A stretch of DNA of 64,000 nucleotides from an uncultured cyanobacterium. GTDB lineage: Bacteria > Cyanobacteriota > Cyanobacteriia > Cyanobacteriales > Nostocaceae. Under the pieces are notes generated by a model. The model was given only the letters and a program-made list of their open reading frames with translations, was not told where the DNA came from and did no database searches. The translations under genes and the position numbers were made by a program. Every line of letters starts with the position of its first letter. Position 1 is the first letter of the stretch. Of the stretch, positions 4,498 through 11,891 are shown in pieces. Location: the NCBI GenBank assembly GCA_903848645.1, contig CAINGU010000031.1:45919-109918 (forward strand), written 5' to 3'.

Positions 4498-4931
4498 ATG
4501 TGTTCATCTATATATTGTAACATAAAATTAAGGTTTTGTCTATTTTTTTCTAAAACCCCCAGTGCGGTATTACAATTATTACATAATATTCCACGAATAC
4601 ATTTACCACAAGACTTTGCACCATTACAGCAATTATGGTTATGGTCTATATCTGTTGCATTTTTATTTTTACAAATATAGCACTTGCCTTCATATAAAGA
4701 TAACATTTCGTTATATTTTTCTTCTGAAATATGATGGGATTTCCAATTTGTTTTAGATATCCTATCTTTTTTTTTCTTTTCTAATTTCTTTTCAGGGTTG
4801 TCAAGATAGTATCTTGTTACTTGCTCAGTTTTGCATTTTTTGCAAACACCACTTCTACCATCAATACAATCAACTGCCTTAACAAAAAGATCAAGACTTT
4901 TATTTTCACTACATTTTATACATATTTTCAT
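4488..4931 (-). CDS. Recombination endonuclease VII-like HNH protein
   Basis: A 147-residue protein. The N-terminal zinc knuckle CIKCSENKSLDLF with CKKCKTEQ is followed by a Lys-rich linker and then the nuclease: GKCYICKNKNATDIDHNHN, CCNGAKSCGKCIRGILC, NNCNTALGVLEKN. The DHNH core flanked by Cys pairs is the T4 endonuclease VII arrangement, which resolves branched DNA during packaging; many phage copies also behave as homing nucleases. Its stop codon overlaps the 5' end of tRNA-Asn by 10 nt, an unusual packing that suggests insertion or co-adaptation. The start ATG lacks a strong ribosome site. Confidence 0.85.
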   Translation of the reverse strand: MKICIKCSENKSLDLFVKAVDCIDGRSGVCKKCKTEQVTRYYLDNPEKKLEKKKKDRISKTNWKSHHISEEKYNEMLSLYEGKCYICKNKNATDIDHNHNCCNGAKSCGKCIRGILCNNCNTALGVLEKNRQNLNFMLQYIDEHIGV

Positions 4932-4967
4932 AACATTAGTTTAACAGGCATTTTAACAGGAGCAAAA

Positions 4968-5279
4968 CTATTCTATCACACTCTCTGGTGTGTTGTCAAA
5001 TATATCTAACAGCTCTTCAATGCTATCAAATTGACTAGACATTTGTCTACGTTGTGCTTCATATTTACCTAATTCAGATAACTCAACTGCATATTCGTGA
5101 GCCATATCATATAGACCTTTGACATATTTTAAATCAAGAGCAGGATCTTGTTTTCTTGCTGTTCTTATTTCCCGTCCAATTTGCGAAGAGGCTTTTGCAA
5201 AAAAATCAACAAGTTCATATAAATTAATATAAATGTCCTCTTCATGCTCAATTGTCCGAATTGCACCATCTGCTAACAT
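4968..5279 (-). CDS. Hypothetical helical protein next to terminase
   Basis: A 103-residue acidic, mostly helical protein: YINLYELVDFFAKASSQIG, then KQDPALDLKYVKGLYDMAHEYAVELSELGKYEAQRRQMS and an acidic tail. It follows the large terminase gene by 32 nt and is preceded by AGAGA, a modest ribosome site. No family recognised. Its place directly downstream of terL could mean a packaging accessory, but the sequence gives no motif for this. Confidence 0.6.
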   Translation of the reverse strand: MLADGAIRTIEHEEDIYINLYELVDFFAKASSQIGREIRTARKQDPALDLKYVKGLYDMAHEYAVELSELGKYEAQRRQMSSQFDSIEELLDIFDNTPESVIE

Positions 5280-5311
5280 TTGTTCTCTTTTCTATTCATA
5301 AAGGTATTCTA

Positions 5312-7159
5312 CTATAGAATTCTAATGCTGTCAAGAGGGGATTCATCTTCATCCATCTCTTCCCCGTCACCGAAGAAGTTCCTGATGCTGTTAGGCATAG
5401 TTCTGCGGGGAGGAACCTGAATAACATTCTTTAATCTTTCTTCTGATTCTTGTCTTAATTTTTCTAATTCGTCTTGAAATACACCAGAATAAGTATAGAT
5501 TTCAACTTCTTTATCCGCGTCTGGTGGAGTTAGGGATACAGCATTAAATACCGCTCCGCAAACTGCGTCTGAAAGGTCTTTAGAACCCTTTCTAGGGTGA
5601 TCTACTTTGTCTTTAATAATTCTTAGTTGAAGTAATTCATCAATAAGCAATTGTATTTTTGGGCCATGCAATCTTTCTTCTGTTATTACAAGAGACATAT
5701 CTTCATAATGTTTTTTAGCTACTGACAAAATTTCTGTTTTAATTCCATTAACTCCAAGTTGTTGCATCATGTCGTGAGAGTTCCAACGGTCAAATGTAAC
5801 CATTTTAAGATTAAAATTACGGTTTCTAATTGATAAAATGTAATCTTTAACTTCTGTAAAGTCTACTGATTTGGATGCTGTAGGAGTCCAATATCTTATT
5901 GCATCTACTACTACTCTTGGGGCAGCTTCTTTAAATTTTCCACCAATTTCCATAGTAACCCATCCATCAACGTGTGCTAATGCTACTGCACAGTGGTCAT
6001 GTTTTTGAGCTAAGTCTACATGCATAAAGTATTGAATATCTGGTTTTGGTTTAAAATCATCATCAACTCTACCATCTTTATCTACATTTATTTTTGGATT
6101 ACTAAATGCTTTTTCAATTACTGCACGATTTTTAAAAAACGCATCTGTTGCTTCTGGTGGCATACAAGCAAAACGCATGAGTGCATCAGTTGGATCAGTG
6201 TAAAAAGCTTCTGTAAAATCTTCAATTTTTCTAGTAGGGTTAATTTCCCATGTTGGTCTTTTTAATGCAAATATTTTTGGAAGTTTATAAGAAATAATAT
6301 GGTCTTCTTCCCATTCAATTTCAAATTCATTTCCTTCTGTTCCGTCTGAAAGATCTGGATTAACTTTAAATAATTTGCTTCTTAATACTACTTCTTTTTC
6401 AGCAATAACTTCATTATATCTTTGTTGGATATAATCATTTTTAAATCTAGGGAATGAAAGTAATACAAGTTTTCCAAAATCTGGAAAACGAGAAGTAATA
6501 GAACCTTTATACATTTTATAAATAGATGATGCAGTTTTTGCTTGTGCATTTCCAGATGTTGATTCTAATTCAAATCCTGAAATTTCATCCAAGATAACTA
6601 CTAATACGTTGTATCCTTCCCAAGCTTCTGATTCAGAGTGACCTGAGTGAACAGTTATTTCTTTATCAAATTCTACCATGCTGGCTTTTGGGTTATATTT
6701 TCCTTGAAACCAAGGTGACTTTTCAATACGTTGATTAAATCCTTTAAAGAAAACTCTGTTAGCTTGTTGGGCGTTGATAGCAATGTTAATAATATCAATA
6801 GCATCTCCTGGTGGCTTACCGTAATAAACTGCAGGGTCTTTTAGACATAATAATAAATATACTATATAAGCACAAGCAATTGTAGAAGTGTAGTCTTTAC
6901 CTGAACCTTTACCTAATTGTAAAATAATTTCAGTACAAGTTTGCTTAAATATTTTTCTGCCTTCTGTATCGCCATATAAATTAATAAGAGTTTCTTCTTT
7001 ATATATTTGAGTAGATGCTTTAAGCATTGTATACTGTAAATCAGATAATGGGGGAAGACCGAGATATTTTTTATCAGTAACAAATTGTTCTAACGGTACT
7101 GGCTTTTCTTCAAAATCGTCCCCGCTTAATGCATCTAAAAATATACTAAAATCTTGCAT
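5312..7159 (-). CDS. terL: Terminase large subunit
   Basis: A 615-residue packaging motor and headful nuclease. The ATPase half has LGKGSGKDYT (Walker A, near residue 85) and VLVVILDEISGFE (Walker B with catalytic Glu, near 187). The C-terminal RNase H-like nuclease shows HVDLAQKHDHCAVAL (near 383, first metal Asp), FDRWNSHDMM and an acidic GSKDLSDAVCGAV near residue 540. Length and order are standard. Its ATG overlaps the stop of the small-subunit gene as TAATG, so translation is coupled. Confidence 0.93.
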   Translation of the reverse strand: MQDFSIFLDALSGDDFEEKPVPLEQFVTDKKYLGLPPLSDLQYTMLKASTQIYKEETLINLYGDTEGRKIFKQTCTEIILQLGKGSGKDYTSTIACAYIVYLLLCLKDPAVYYGKPPGDAIDIINIAINAQQANRVFFKGFNQRIEKSPWFQGKYNPKASMVEFDKEITVHSGHSESEAWEGYNVLVVILDEISGFELESTSGNAQAKTASSIYKMYKGSITSRFPDFGKLVLLSFPRFKNDYIQQRYNEVIAEKEVVLRSKLFKVNPDLSDGTEGNEFEIEWEEDHIISYKLPKIFALKRPTWEINPTRKIEDFTEAFYTDPTDALMRFACMPPEATDAFFKNRAVIEKAFSNPKINVDKDGRVDDDFKPKPDIQYFMHVDLAQKHDHCAVALAHVDGWVTMEIGGKFKEAAPRVVVDAIRYWTPTASKSVDFTEVKDYILSIRNRNFNLKMVTFDRWNSHDMMQQLGVNGIKTEILSVAKKHYEDMSLVITEERLHGPKIQLLIDELLQLRIIKDKVDHPRKGSKDLSDAVCGAVFNAVSLTPPDADKEVEIYTYSGVFQDELEKLRQESEERLKNVIQVPPRRTMPNSIRNFFGDGEEMDEDESPLDSIRIL

Positions 7160-7683
7160 TAATTAATTACAACTGCCTCAACATGACCAGTTACCTCTGA
7201 TAATCTTTTATTTACTTCCCATTTGCAATGGTCGCAATTTGCTGTAACCTCTTTTAAAATACCAATAAGTAATTCTTGTTTGCGTTCTGTTTCTAATATT
7301 TGGTCTGCCATTTCATTGTTTTGTAATAGCCCTGCTTTTTGTAGCATTTCAATTCTTTTTGTTTCAAGATCCCCAACTATTTTAATTGCTGAGTTTTTGT
7401 TTCCTAATTCTCCTGCATTTCCTGCTTCATTGATAACATCCCAAGCTTCTTGAATAAGCATAGAAAAATGCTGATCTGCACCAGCCAGTGCCTCTAGTGC
7501 ACGAGATTTAATATTATTATTATTGTGGGCAAATTCTTTCCAATTATCAATATGATTTTCAACTTGAACGCGAGTTAAATTTAATGACTTAGCAATAGAT
7601 GCGACAGTGCTTCCTTTAAGTAGTTCTTCAACTACTTTATTCATTTGATCAAACTGACTTGCAACTTCTATTTCATTAGCCAT
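7159..7683 (-). CDS. terS: Terminase small subunit, putative
   Basis: A 174-residue protein in the position of the small terminase. Near residue 25 it has GSTVASIAKSLNLTRVQVENHI, a helix-turn-helix typical of small terminases that recognise the packaging site. Long helices follow (ETKRIEMLQKAGLL), then a Cys pair CDHCKW. A longer frame from a TTG at 7725 lies wholly inside the FmdB-like gene. I prefer the ATG at 7681-7683, coupled by an 8-nt overlap with the FmdB-like stop. It overlaps terL by 1 nt. Confidence 0.72.
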   Translation of the reverse strand: MANEIEVASQFDQMNKVVEELLKGSTVASIAKSLNLTRVQVENHIDNWKEFAHNNNNIKSRALEALAGADQHFSMLIQEAWDVINEAGNAGELGNKNSAIKIVGDLETKRIEMLQKAGLLQNNEMADQILETERKQELLIGILKEVTANCDHCKWEVNKRLSEVTGHVEAVVIN

Positions 7684-7852
7684 TATCTGTTTTGTAAAAC
7701 CCTCCGCCTTTAAATTGTATTCCAAAAGTACTATAAGACCTAATCATTCTATGACCATTAGTACAAGTTGGAATAATTTCTGGATCATTTATTTTTCTAA
7801 CTACTTCTGTATCTTCATCACATTCAACACAACTATATTCATAAGTCGGCAT
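7676..7852 (-). CDS. FmdB-family zinc ribbon protein (58 aa)
   Basis: A short gene found by hand translation. It begins MPTYEYSCVECDEDTEVVRK, the hallmark start of FmdB zinc ribbons, then PTCTNGHRMIRSYSTFGI and a Gly-rich FKGGGFYKTDNG tail. A strong ribosome site AGGAG precedes the ATG by 5 nt. FmdB-like proteins are probable regulators, and short versions are common next to terminase genes in actinophages. The second metal knuckle reads CTNGH, so one Cys is replaced by His. It overlaps the small terminase start by 8 nt. Confidence 0.88.
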   Translation of the reverse strand: MPTYEYSCVECDEDTEVVRKINDPEIIPTCTNGHRMIRSYSTFGIQFKGGGFYKTDNG

Positions 7853-7860
7853 CTTTACTC

Positions 7861-8475
7861 CTATTCAAATAAACTGTTTCCCTCAACATTTTGCGAAACT
7901 GCAAGTGCCCAAATAGATTCGGGAATAACTGTTGGATCAACATACCAATCTTCAAAAGGTTTGTTTTCTCCATGATTAATGTCTTCTGCTACTAACTGGT
8001 ATCCATAACTCTCAAGAACAAATCTTGCTTTGTTTTTAAATAAATGATTAACTTCACTAAAATACAAATCATGTTCAAAAGTTATTACAGAAAAACGATA
8101 TTCTTCTAAAGGCATTAACATCAAAGCAGCAAGTGTATGTTCTGCTGGTTCTATATCTAATTGTAAATAATCAATTTGTTTTGGAGCATTGTGCTCTATA
8201 AACAATTGACGATAATCTGCTATTGTTGCATCTATTGCTAAACAAGGATTACTTCTTATATTTTTAAATTCTGCAGCTTTGTCTTCTCTGATTTCTACAC
8301 CAAAGCCTTTCCAGCCGTACTCTTTATCAAGATTAAGAGTATTAGAATCTATAAAGGGATCGAAAGCACCAATTTCAACATAGTACCCGTCACGCTTCCA
8401 TTGAAGCATATTTAAAACAAAAGACTCCTGACCCGCTTGGGATTGGGAGCCAATTTGCTTAATTAATTTACTCAT
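7861..8475 (-). CDS. FkbM-family methyltransferase
   Basis: A 204-residue S-adenosylmethionine-dependent methyltransferase. The fold starts with AGQESFVLNMLQWKRDGYYVEIGAFDP (motif I, glycine-rich loop), then NTLNLDKEYGWKGFGVEI (motif II acid), IDYLQLDIEPAEHTLAAL (motif IV) and VITFEHD. FkbM enzymes O-methylate sugars or polyketides; with the GT2 and nucleotidyltransferase genes just upstream, a sugar substrate on the virion, DNA or host glycan is likely. There is no ribosome site: a consensus promoter (8481-8510) places the transcript start on its ATG, so the message looks leaderless. Confidence 0.87.
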   Translation of the reverse strand: MSKLIKQIGSQSQAGQESFVLNMLQWKRDGYYVEIGAFDPFIDSNTLNLDKEYGWKGFGVEIREDKAAEFKNIRSNPCLAIDATIADYRQLFIEHNAPKQIDYLQLDIEPAEHTLAALMLMPLEEYRFSVITFEHDLYFSEVNHLFKNKARFVLESYGYQLVAEDINHGENKPFEDWYVDPTVIPESIWALAVSQNVEGNSLFE

Positions 8476-8480
8476 AATTA

Positions 8481-8510
8481 ATTATACACCTTTAGTATCA
8501 CTCTTGTCAA
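8481..8510 (-). promoter_or_regulatory. Consensus promoter giving a leaderless FkbM transcript
   Basis: -35 TTGACA (8505-8510) and -10 TATAAT (8481-8486) with an 18-nt spacer, read on the minus strand. They lie inside the last codons of the gene at 8482-8823. The expected start (about 8474-8475) coincides with the ATG. Confidence 0.7.
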
Positions 8511-8823
8511 GGGCAATTTTAAGAAGAACAAGATATCCAATTAAATCAACAATATCATTATCCCCAGCAAAGCCTTTTTTGTTCTTAATTCTATTTAATT
8601 TGTCGTCTATTCTTACTTTTAGTTGCTCAACACTATCAGATTGGGCAAATAATCTTGAAGGCTCCAATGCTGAATTTCCATAAGAAATATTTTTTTCTAT
8701 AAGAAGTTGAGCAAGTTCATGGCAAGTAGATAAAATTTCATAACCTGCTGGTGCTTTTGTTGCATGCTGGTAAAGATCATCACAATTAAAAACTGCTCTG
8801 TCTGCATATACTGCTTTTAACAT
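8482..8823 (-). CDS. DUF1599/Nmad1-like small helical protein, tentative
   Basis: A 113-residue protein with the pattern EKNISYGNSAL, then SVEQLKVRIDDKLNRIKNKKG and NDIVDLIGYLVLLKIAL. This K-x-x-x-YG ... R-x-x-DKLNR ... D-x-x-DLIGY series matches what I know of DUF1599 (nucleotide-modification-associated domain 1), an all-alpha fold linked to modified-nucleotide pathways. The D-x-x-D pattern also resembles MazG-like nucleotide binders. It overlaps the nucleotidyltransferase stop by 1 nt, so it is co-translated with the sugar cassette. Confidence 0.55.
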   Translation of the reverse strand: MLKAVYADRAVFNCDDLYQHATKAPAGYEILSTCHELAQLLIEKNISYGNSALEPSRLFAQSDSVEQLKVRIDDKLNRIKNKKGFAGDNDIVDLIGYLVLLKIALDKSDTKGV

Positions 8824-9485
8824 TATAACTCCTCACGATATAATAGTTTTAAACCGTTTACTGTTCCAATATCTAAGTATTTACCTTTTGCAATTACTGC
8901 TTTAACATTTTTTTCTTCATTAACCCAATCCATTATTTGTATTCCTGGGTTTGGTAATTCTTCATTTATGTATACATTATTAAGAGCCATTGCTCCCCAC
9001 ATATAAGAATACCGACAACTAGGGTCTTTGTCAAGGGCATCAATTATATTAAGCTCTCGGTCAAAATCAATTTGTCCCACTCTACCCATAAGATCTTCAT
9101 GACATTTAAAAGCAGCTAAAGCAACATCAGCATCAGATTCTGCAAGTTGCTTATAAAATTCTCCATTAGATCCTGGCATATAAGTATCTGGCATTCCAAT
9201 TATATATCTAGAATTTGGATTTGCCATCATTTTAACTAATGCGTCAGACATAGTAGAAGGCTCAATTTCATATACTACCGCCTCTGGGGGTAAGTCCATT
9301 TGATTTACAATAGGCATCCAAGATTTTCTTGTAGAAATTTTTACAATATCGCAAACTTTTAACATTTGCTCAACGTGCCATTGCAAAATATTTTGGGTAT
9401 CTGTTAATGGTAAACAAAACTTTGGTATTCCGCCTAGTCGTGATGCACTCCCAGATGCTGGCAATAGTCCGATTATCGCAGCCAT
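8823..9485 (-). CDS. Sugar nucleotidyltransferase-like protein
   Basis: A 220-residue GT-A-fold nucleotidyltransferase. The N-terminus MAAIIGLLPASGSASRLG with IPKFCLPL is the G-x-G-x-R...PK signature that holds the NTP. GMPDTYMPG near residue 96 is the metal-binding acid loop, and GKYLDIGTVNGLKLL near the end is typical of RmlA/GlmU-type enzymes (phosphate-sugar site followed by a closing helix). It lacks an acyltransferase domain. It probably makes an NDP-sugar for the neighbouring glycosyltransferase. It overlaps the GT2 stop by 13 nt. Confidence 0.8.
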   Translation of the reverse strand: MAAIIGLLPASGSASRLGGIPKFCLPLTDTQNILQWHVEQMLKVCDIVKISTRKSWMPIVNQMDLPPEAVVYEIEPSTMSDALVKMMANPNSRYIIGMPDTYMPGSNGEFYKQLAESDADVALAAFKCHEDLMGRVGQIDFDRELNIIDALDKDPSCRYSYMWGAMALNNVYINEELPNPGIQIMDWVNEEKNVKAVIAKGKYLDIGTVNGLKLLYREEL

Positions 9486-10135
9486 TCATTTTCCCTTCTT
9501 CTATCAATATTCCAAACTCCATTAACTTTAAAGTTTTGTAGTTTTTTTTGTTCAAAATATGCTTGATTAATTCCAAATGTTTTATTATTTTTGTTAGTTA
9601 GATTAACATCACTTTTAATAGTTTGAGATGCACCATGAGGAACATTAACTTCAATAGATCCATTTACATAACCATCTTTAACATTCGAACGCATTACTCT
9701 TTCGTAATAATCTGTATCTTCATAATAGATAGGATAAAAAAATTCATCAAATAATCCTACTTCTCTAATAACGTCTTCACCAATTGTAAAAGCACCCCAA
9801 CCTTCGGTGGTCATTACTAATTTACCTTTACCACTTTCTGATGATAACTTTTCTAAAGCTCCTGGAATCCAAAAGGTATCTGCTGATGAAAACATCCAAT
9901 ATTCTTCATGAGGATATAATTTAATAGTTAAATTCCATGACCCCGACATTCCTAAATTAGAAGGAAGATTTAAAACTCTAATATTTAAATCAGTTCTTTT
10001 GGGGGTATAGACCTCTTTTCCATTGTTGATGATAAGAATTTCTCCAACAGGATAATCAATGCTTTCAATGTTTTGATCTAACAGGTCGTACCTGTTCAAA
10101 ACTGGTATTGCTAATACTGGTATCACTTTGTCCAC
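9473..10135 (-). CDS. Glycosyltransferase family 2-like
   Basis: A 220-residue GT-A glycosyltransferase. It opens VIPVLAIPVLNRYDLLDQNIESI, the nucleotide-binding first strand and helix of GT2 enzymes, followed by EILIINNGK, LNLPSNLGMSGSWNLTI, and SSADTFWIPGALEKL, where the acidic SAD replaces the usual DxD metal motif. Later YPIYYEDTDYYERVMR holds the catalytic-base region (EDxDYxxR). The start is a GTG at 10133-10135 inside the end of the 57-residue gene upstream. Acceptor unknown; the FkbM and nucleotidyltransferase neighbours suggest modification of a sugar on the virion, host surface or DNA. Confidence 0.8.
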   Translation of the reverse strand: MDKVIPVLAIPVLNRYDLLDQNIESIDYPVGEILIINNGKEVYTPKRTDLNIRVLNLPSNLGMSGSWNLTIKLYPHEEYWMFSSADTFWIPGALEKLSSESGKGKLVMTTEGWGAFTIGEDVIREVGLFDEFFYPIYYEDTDYYERVMRSNVKDGYVNGSIEVNVPHGASQTIKSDVNLTNKNNKTFGINQAYFEQKKLQNFKVNGVWNIDRRRENEWLR

Positions 10136-10296
10136 TTTCTTGGTTTTTTAATTAATCCAAATGTATCTAATGCTCTTTGAATGGTCATATGGGAACATTT
10201 TGCTTCCATAGCCATTTGTAGAACTGTCTTCTTCTCAACAACATATCTCTTGTAAACCCAATCTTTGTTGTCCCAAAGTTTTAAACTTTTTGCCAT
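10123..10296 (-). CDS. Small helix-turn-helix-like protein (57 aa)
   Basis: A 57-residue basic protein found by hand translation, preceded by AGGAGG 5 nt from the ATG. WVYKRYVVEKKTVLQMAMEA followed by KCSHMTIQRALDTFGL reads as a short helix-turn-helix of the kind that tells a protein when to act (like homeodomain-like resolvase or terS HTHs), ending in a basic KKPRKWTK. It is the first gene after the HNH at 10306-11025 and may be that nuclease's partner or a small regulator of the sugar cassette. Confidence 0.68.
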   Translation of the reverse strand: MAKSLKLWDNKDWVYKRYVVEKKTVLQMAMEAKCSHMTIQRALDTFGLIKKPRKWTK

Positions 10297-10305
10297 TATA
10301 CCTCC

Positions 10306-11025
10306 TTACACAATCTCATTTACTGCATTTAATTTTAGCCTATTTATCCAAATTATAAATCTATCAAACTCCATAGAATTTTTTGCTCTATTACAAACAT
10401 AACAGCAAGAAAGACAATTTTTTATTATATATCCAAGCTTATTATCTTTTCTATCTATACCATTATATTTTAACCCATGTTCCCCAGATGAGATAGCTTC
10501 TGGCTCTACTCCACAATAATAGCATTTACCAGTAAAGAGCGTGACAGCTTCATCAAAAGTTAAAGAAAACTCTCTATTATTTTTATTAGCATTTCTTTTA
10601 TAAATTCCATATAATCTTTTATATGGAACAAATTTTTCTTTATTACTATTTATAAAATCAGACTGACTACACTTATAACATTTTTTACTTTTTCCATATC
10701 TTAAATCAGTAAGACCTACTTCACTTATTATGCCACAACTACATAAACACTTATATCTTCTTCCCTTTTGGAATACTTTAATTTCTTCAATTATAGTCCA
10801 TTCTCCATATGTATCTCCAATGTCTAGTGAACTAACACCTTTACATCCACAACTAATATGCTTATTATTTTCAAGCATATATTTTCTTGAATAAGATTCT
10901 TTCCCGCAAATACATATCACTTTATATTCATAATGATTATTGCCAGACCTTGCTGGGACTATATCTATTACTGTAAAAAACCCATATTTTTTACCAATAT
11001 CTTTTTTATTTACATTTTTTGCCAT
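10306..11025 (-). CDS. HNH endonuclease with N-terminal zinc/DNA-binding repeats
   Basis: A 239-residue protein. Two related N-terminal units, GKKYGFFTVIDIV...CICGKESYS and GDTYGEWTIIEEI...CLCSCGIISE, each end in Cys pairs and probably bind DNA. A CYKCSQ knuckle follows. The C-terminal nuclease has GKCYYCGVEP, YNGIDRKDNKLGY (the HNH His replaced by a D-R-K-D core as in related phage enzymes) and CLSCCYVCNRAKNSM. It is a probable homing nuclease. There is no ribosome site; TATAAT at 11031-11036 places the start on the ATG. Confidence 0.78.
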   Translation of the reverse strand: MAKNVNKKDIGKKYGFFTVIDIVPARSGNNHYEYKVICICGKESYSRKYMLENNKHISCGCKGVSSLDIGDTYGEWTIIEEIKVFQKGRRYKCLCSCGIISEVGLTDLRYGKSKKCYKCSQSDFINSNKEKFVPYKRLYGIYKRNANKNNREFSLTFDEAVTLFTGKCYYCGVEPEAISSGEHGLKYNGIDRKDNKLGYIIKNCLSCCYVCNRAKNSMEFDRFIIWINRLKLNAVNEIV

Positions 11026-11030
11026 AATTT

Positions 11031-11059
11031 ATTATACTATAAGATTATTAATAAACCAA
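11031..11059 (-). promoter_or_regulatory. Promoter giving a leaderless HNH transcript
   Basis: -10 TATAAT (11031-11036) with a partial -35 TTGGTT about 17 nt upstream. The predicted start coincides with the ATG at 11023-11025. Confidence 0.48.
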
Positions 11060-11611
11060 ATGATCCAAGGCATAAAAACTTATTCCAAATGCATCTGCCA
11101 CATTGTCTGATTCAAGAGATATCCCATATGTATCTTTAACCCAATTTATAGTTTTTTGCTTTCTTTTTTCTCTAATTTTATTTTTAATCCAGCTATCAGA
11201 TTTATTAGGAAATTCTAATCTGACTGCTTCTTTTTCAGATTTATTAAAATTTTTATTTCCTAAATAGGACTGCCAAGTAATCGGATGAATTTCATGAACG
11301 GTTACTCCATCACTTAGTAATTCTCCCATTATAGCACCAAATACATATGCCATTTTAATTCCAGTTGCCACAGACCTAACTGAAATTGCTGCTTCCATAA
11401 CTACAAAATCAAATTTTAATTCTTCTTTAAAAGCATGAATTTTACGTTTAGCATCAAGAATTCTTTCATAAACATCTGATCCTTCAAATGTTATTTCCCC
11501 CCACTTAACGGCTTCTTTTTCATGCATAAGGCAGAAAGCAAAACTATTTGTGCTGGCATCTATACCTAGCACTCTGTGTGCTTCTGGACGAGCAAATTTA
11601 GCTAGAGACAC
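11048..11611 (-). CDS. RuvC-like Holliday junction resolvase
   Basis: A 187-residue RNase H-fold nuclease. VLGIDASTNSFAFCLM (Asp18) is the first metal site, DFVVMEAAISVRS (Glu near 72) the second, and SDNVADAFGISFYAL (Asp near 169-172) the third, all in the right order and spacing for RuvC. Resolvases of this type cut four-way junctions made by recombination, here by the phage RecA, before packaging. A Lys/Arg-rich segment (KNKIREKRKQKTINWVK) may contact DNA. It overlaps the upstream zinc-finger gene by 14 nt in the recombination cluster. Confidence 0.83.
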   Translation of the reverse strand: MSLAKFARPEAHRVLGIDASTNSFAFCLMHEKEAVKWGEITFEGSDVYERILDAKRKIHAFKEELKFDFVVMEAAISVRSVATGIKMAYVFGAIMGELLSDGVTVHEIHPITWQSYLGNKNFNKSEKEAVRLEFPNKSDSWIKNKIREKRKQKTINWVKDTYGISLESDNVADAFGISFYALDHLVY

Positions 11612-11891
11612 GTTTCACCATATCTATCAAATCTTGTTTTTTCTTTGCTTCTTGTGCAGCAATGCATTTGCTGCATATCATACCTTCATTGTATCTACTT
11701 AAAATAGATCCGCATTTAGGAGTTTTACAAATTCTTTTTTTGCCAGCTAGTCGTGCTTTATTGTTATAGTATTTTTCTTTTAGTTGTTCATTAGTTGCAA
11801 TCCTGCAGCATTCATCAGAACAATATTTTTGATTATGTGTTTTTGGAGTAAATTCTTTTACTCCTTGGCATTTATCGTAAGCACAAATCAT
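11598..11891 (-). CDS. Zinc-finger protein of unknown role
   Basis: A 97-residue protein with several knuckles: CAYDKCQGVKEF, KYCSDECCRIA, CKTPKCGSIL and MICSKC. The first half, with HNQKYCSDEC, resembles the zinc fingers found in phage and plasmid proteins that carry HNH or DNA-binding tails. It is co-translated with the Cas4-like nuclease upstream (4-nt overlap, ATGA) and the RuvC-like gene downstream. A nucleic-acid adaptor role is likely but unproven. Confidence 0.68.
   Translation of the reverse strand: MICAYDKCQGVKEFTPKTHNQKYCSDECCRIATNEQLKEKYYNNKARLAGKKRICKTPKCGSILSRYNEGMICSKCIAAQEAKKKQDLIDMVKRVSS

Noticed and set aside
7684..7725. TTG extension of the small terminase
   Set aside because: It lies wholly within the FmdB-like gene, whose frame has a clear family match and strong ribosome site.
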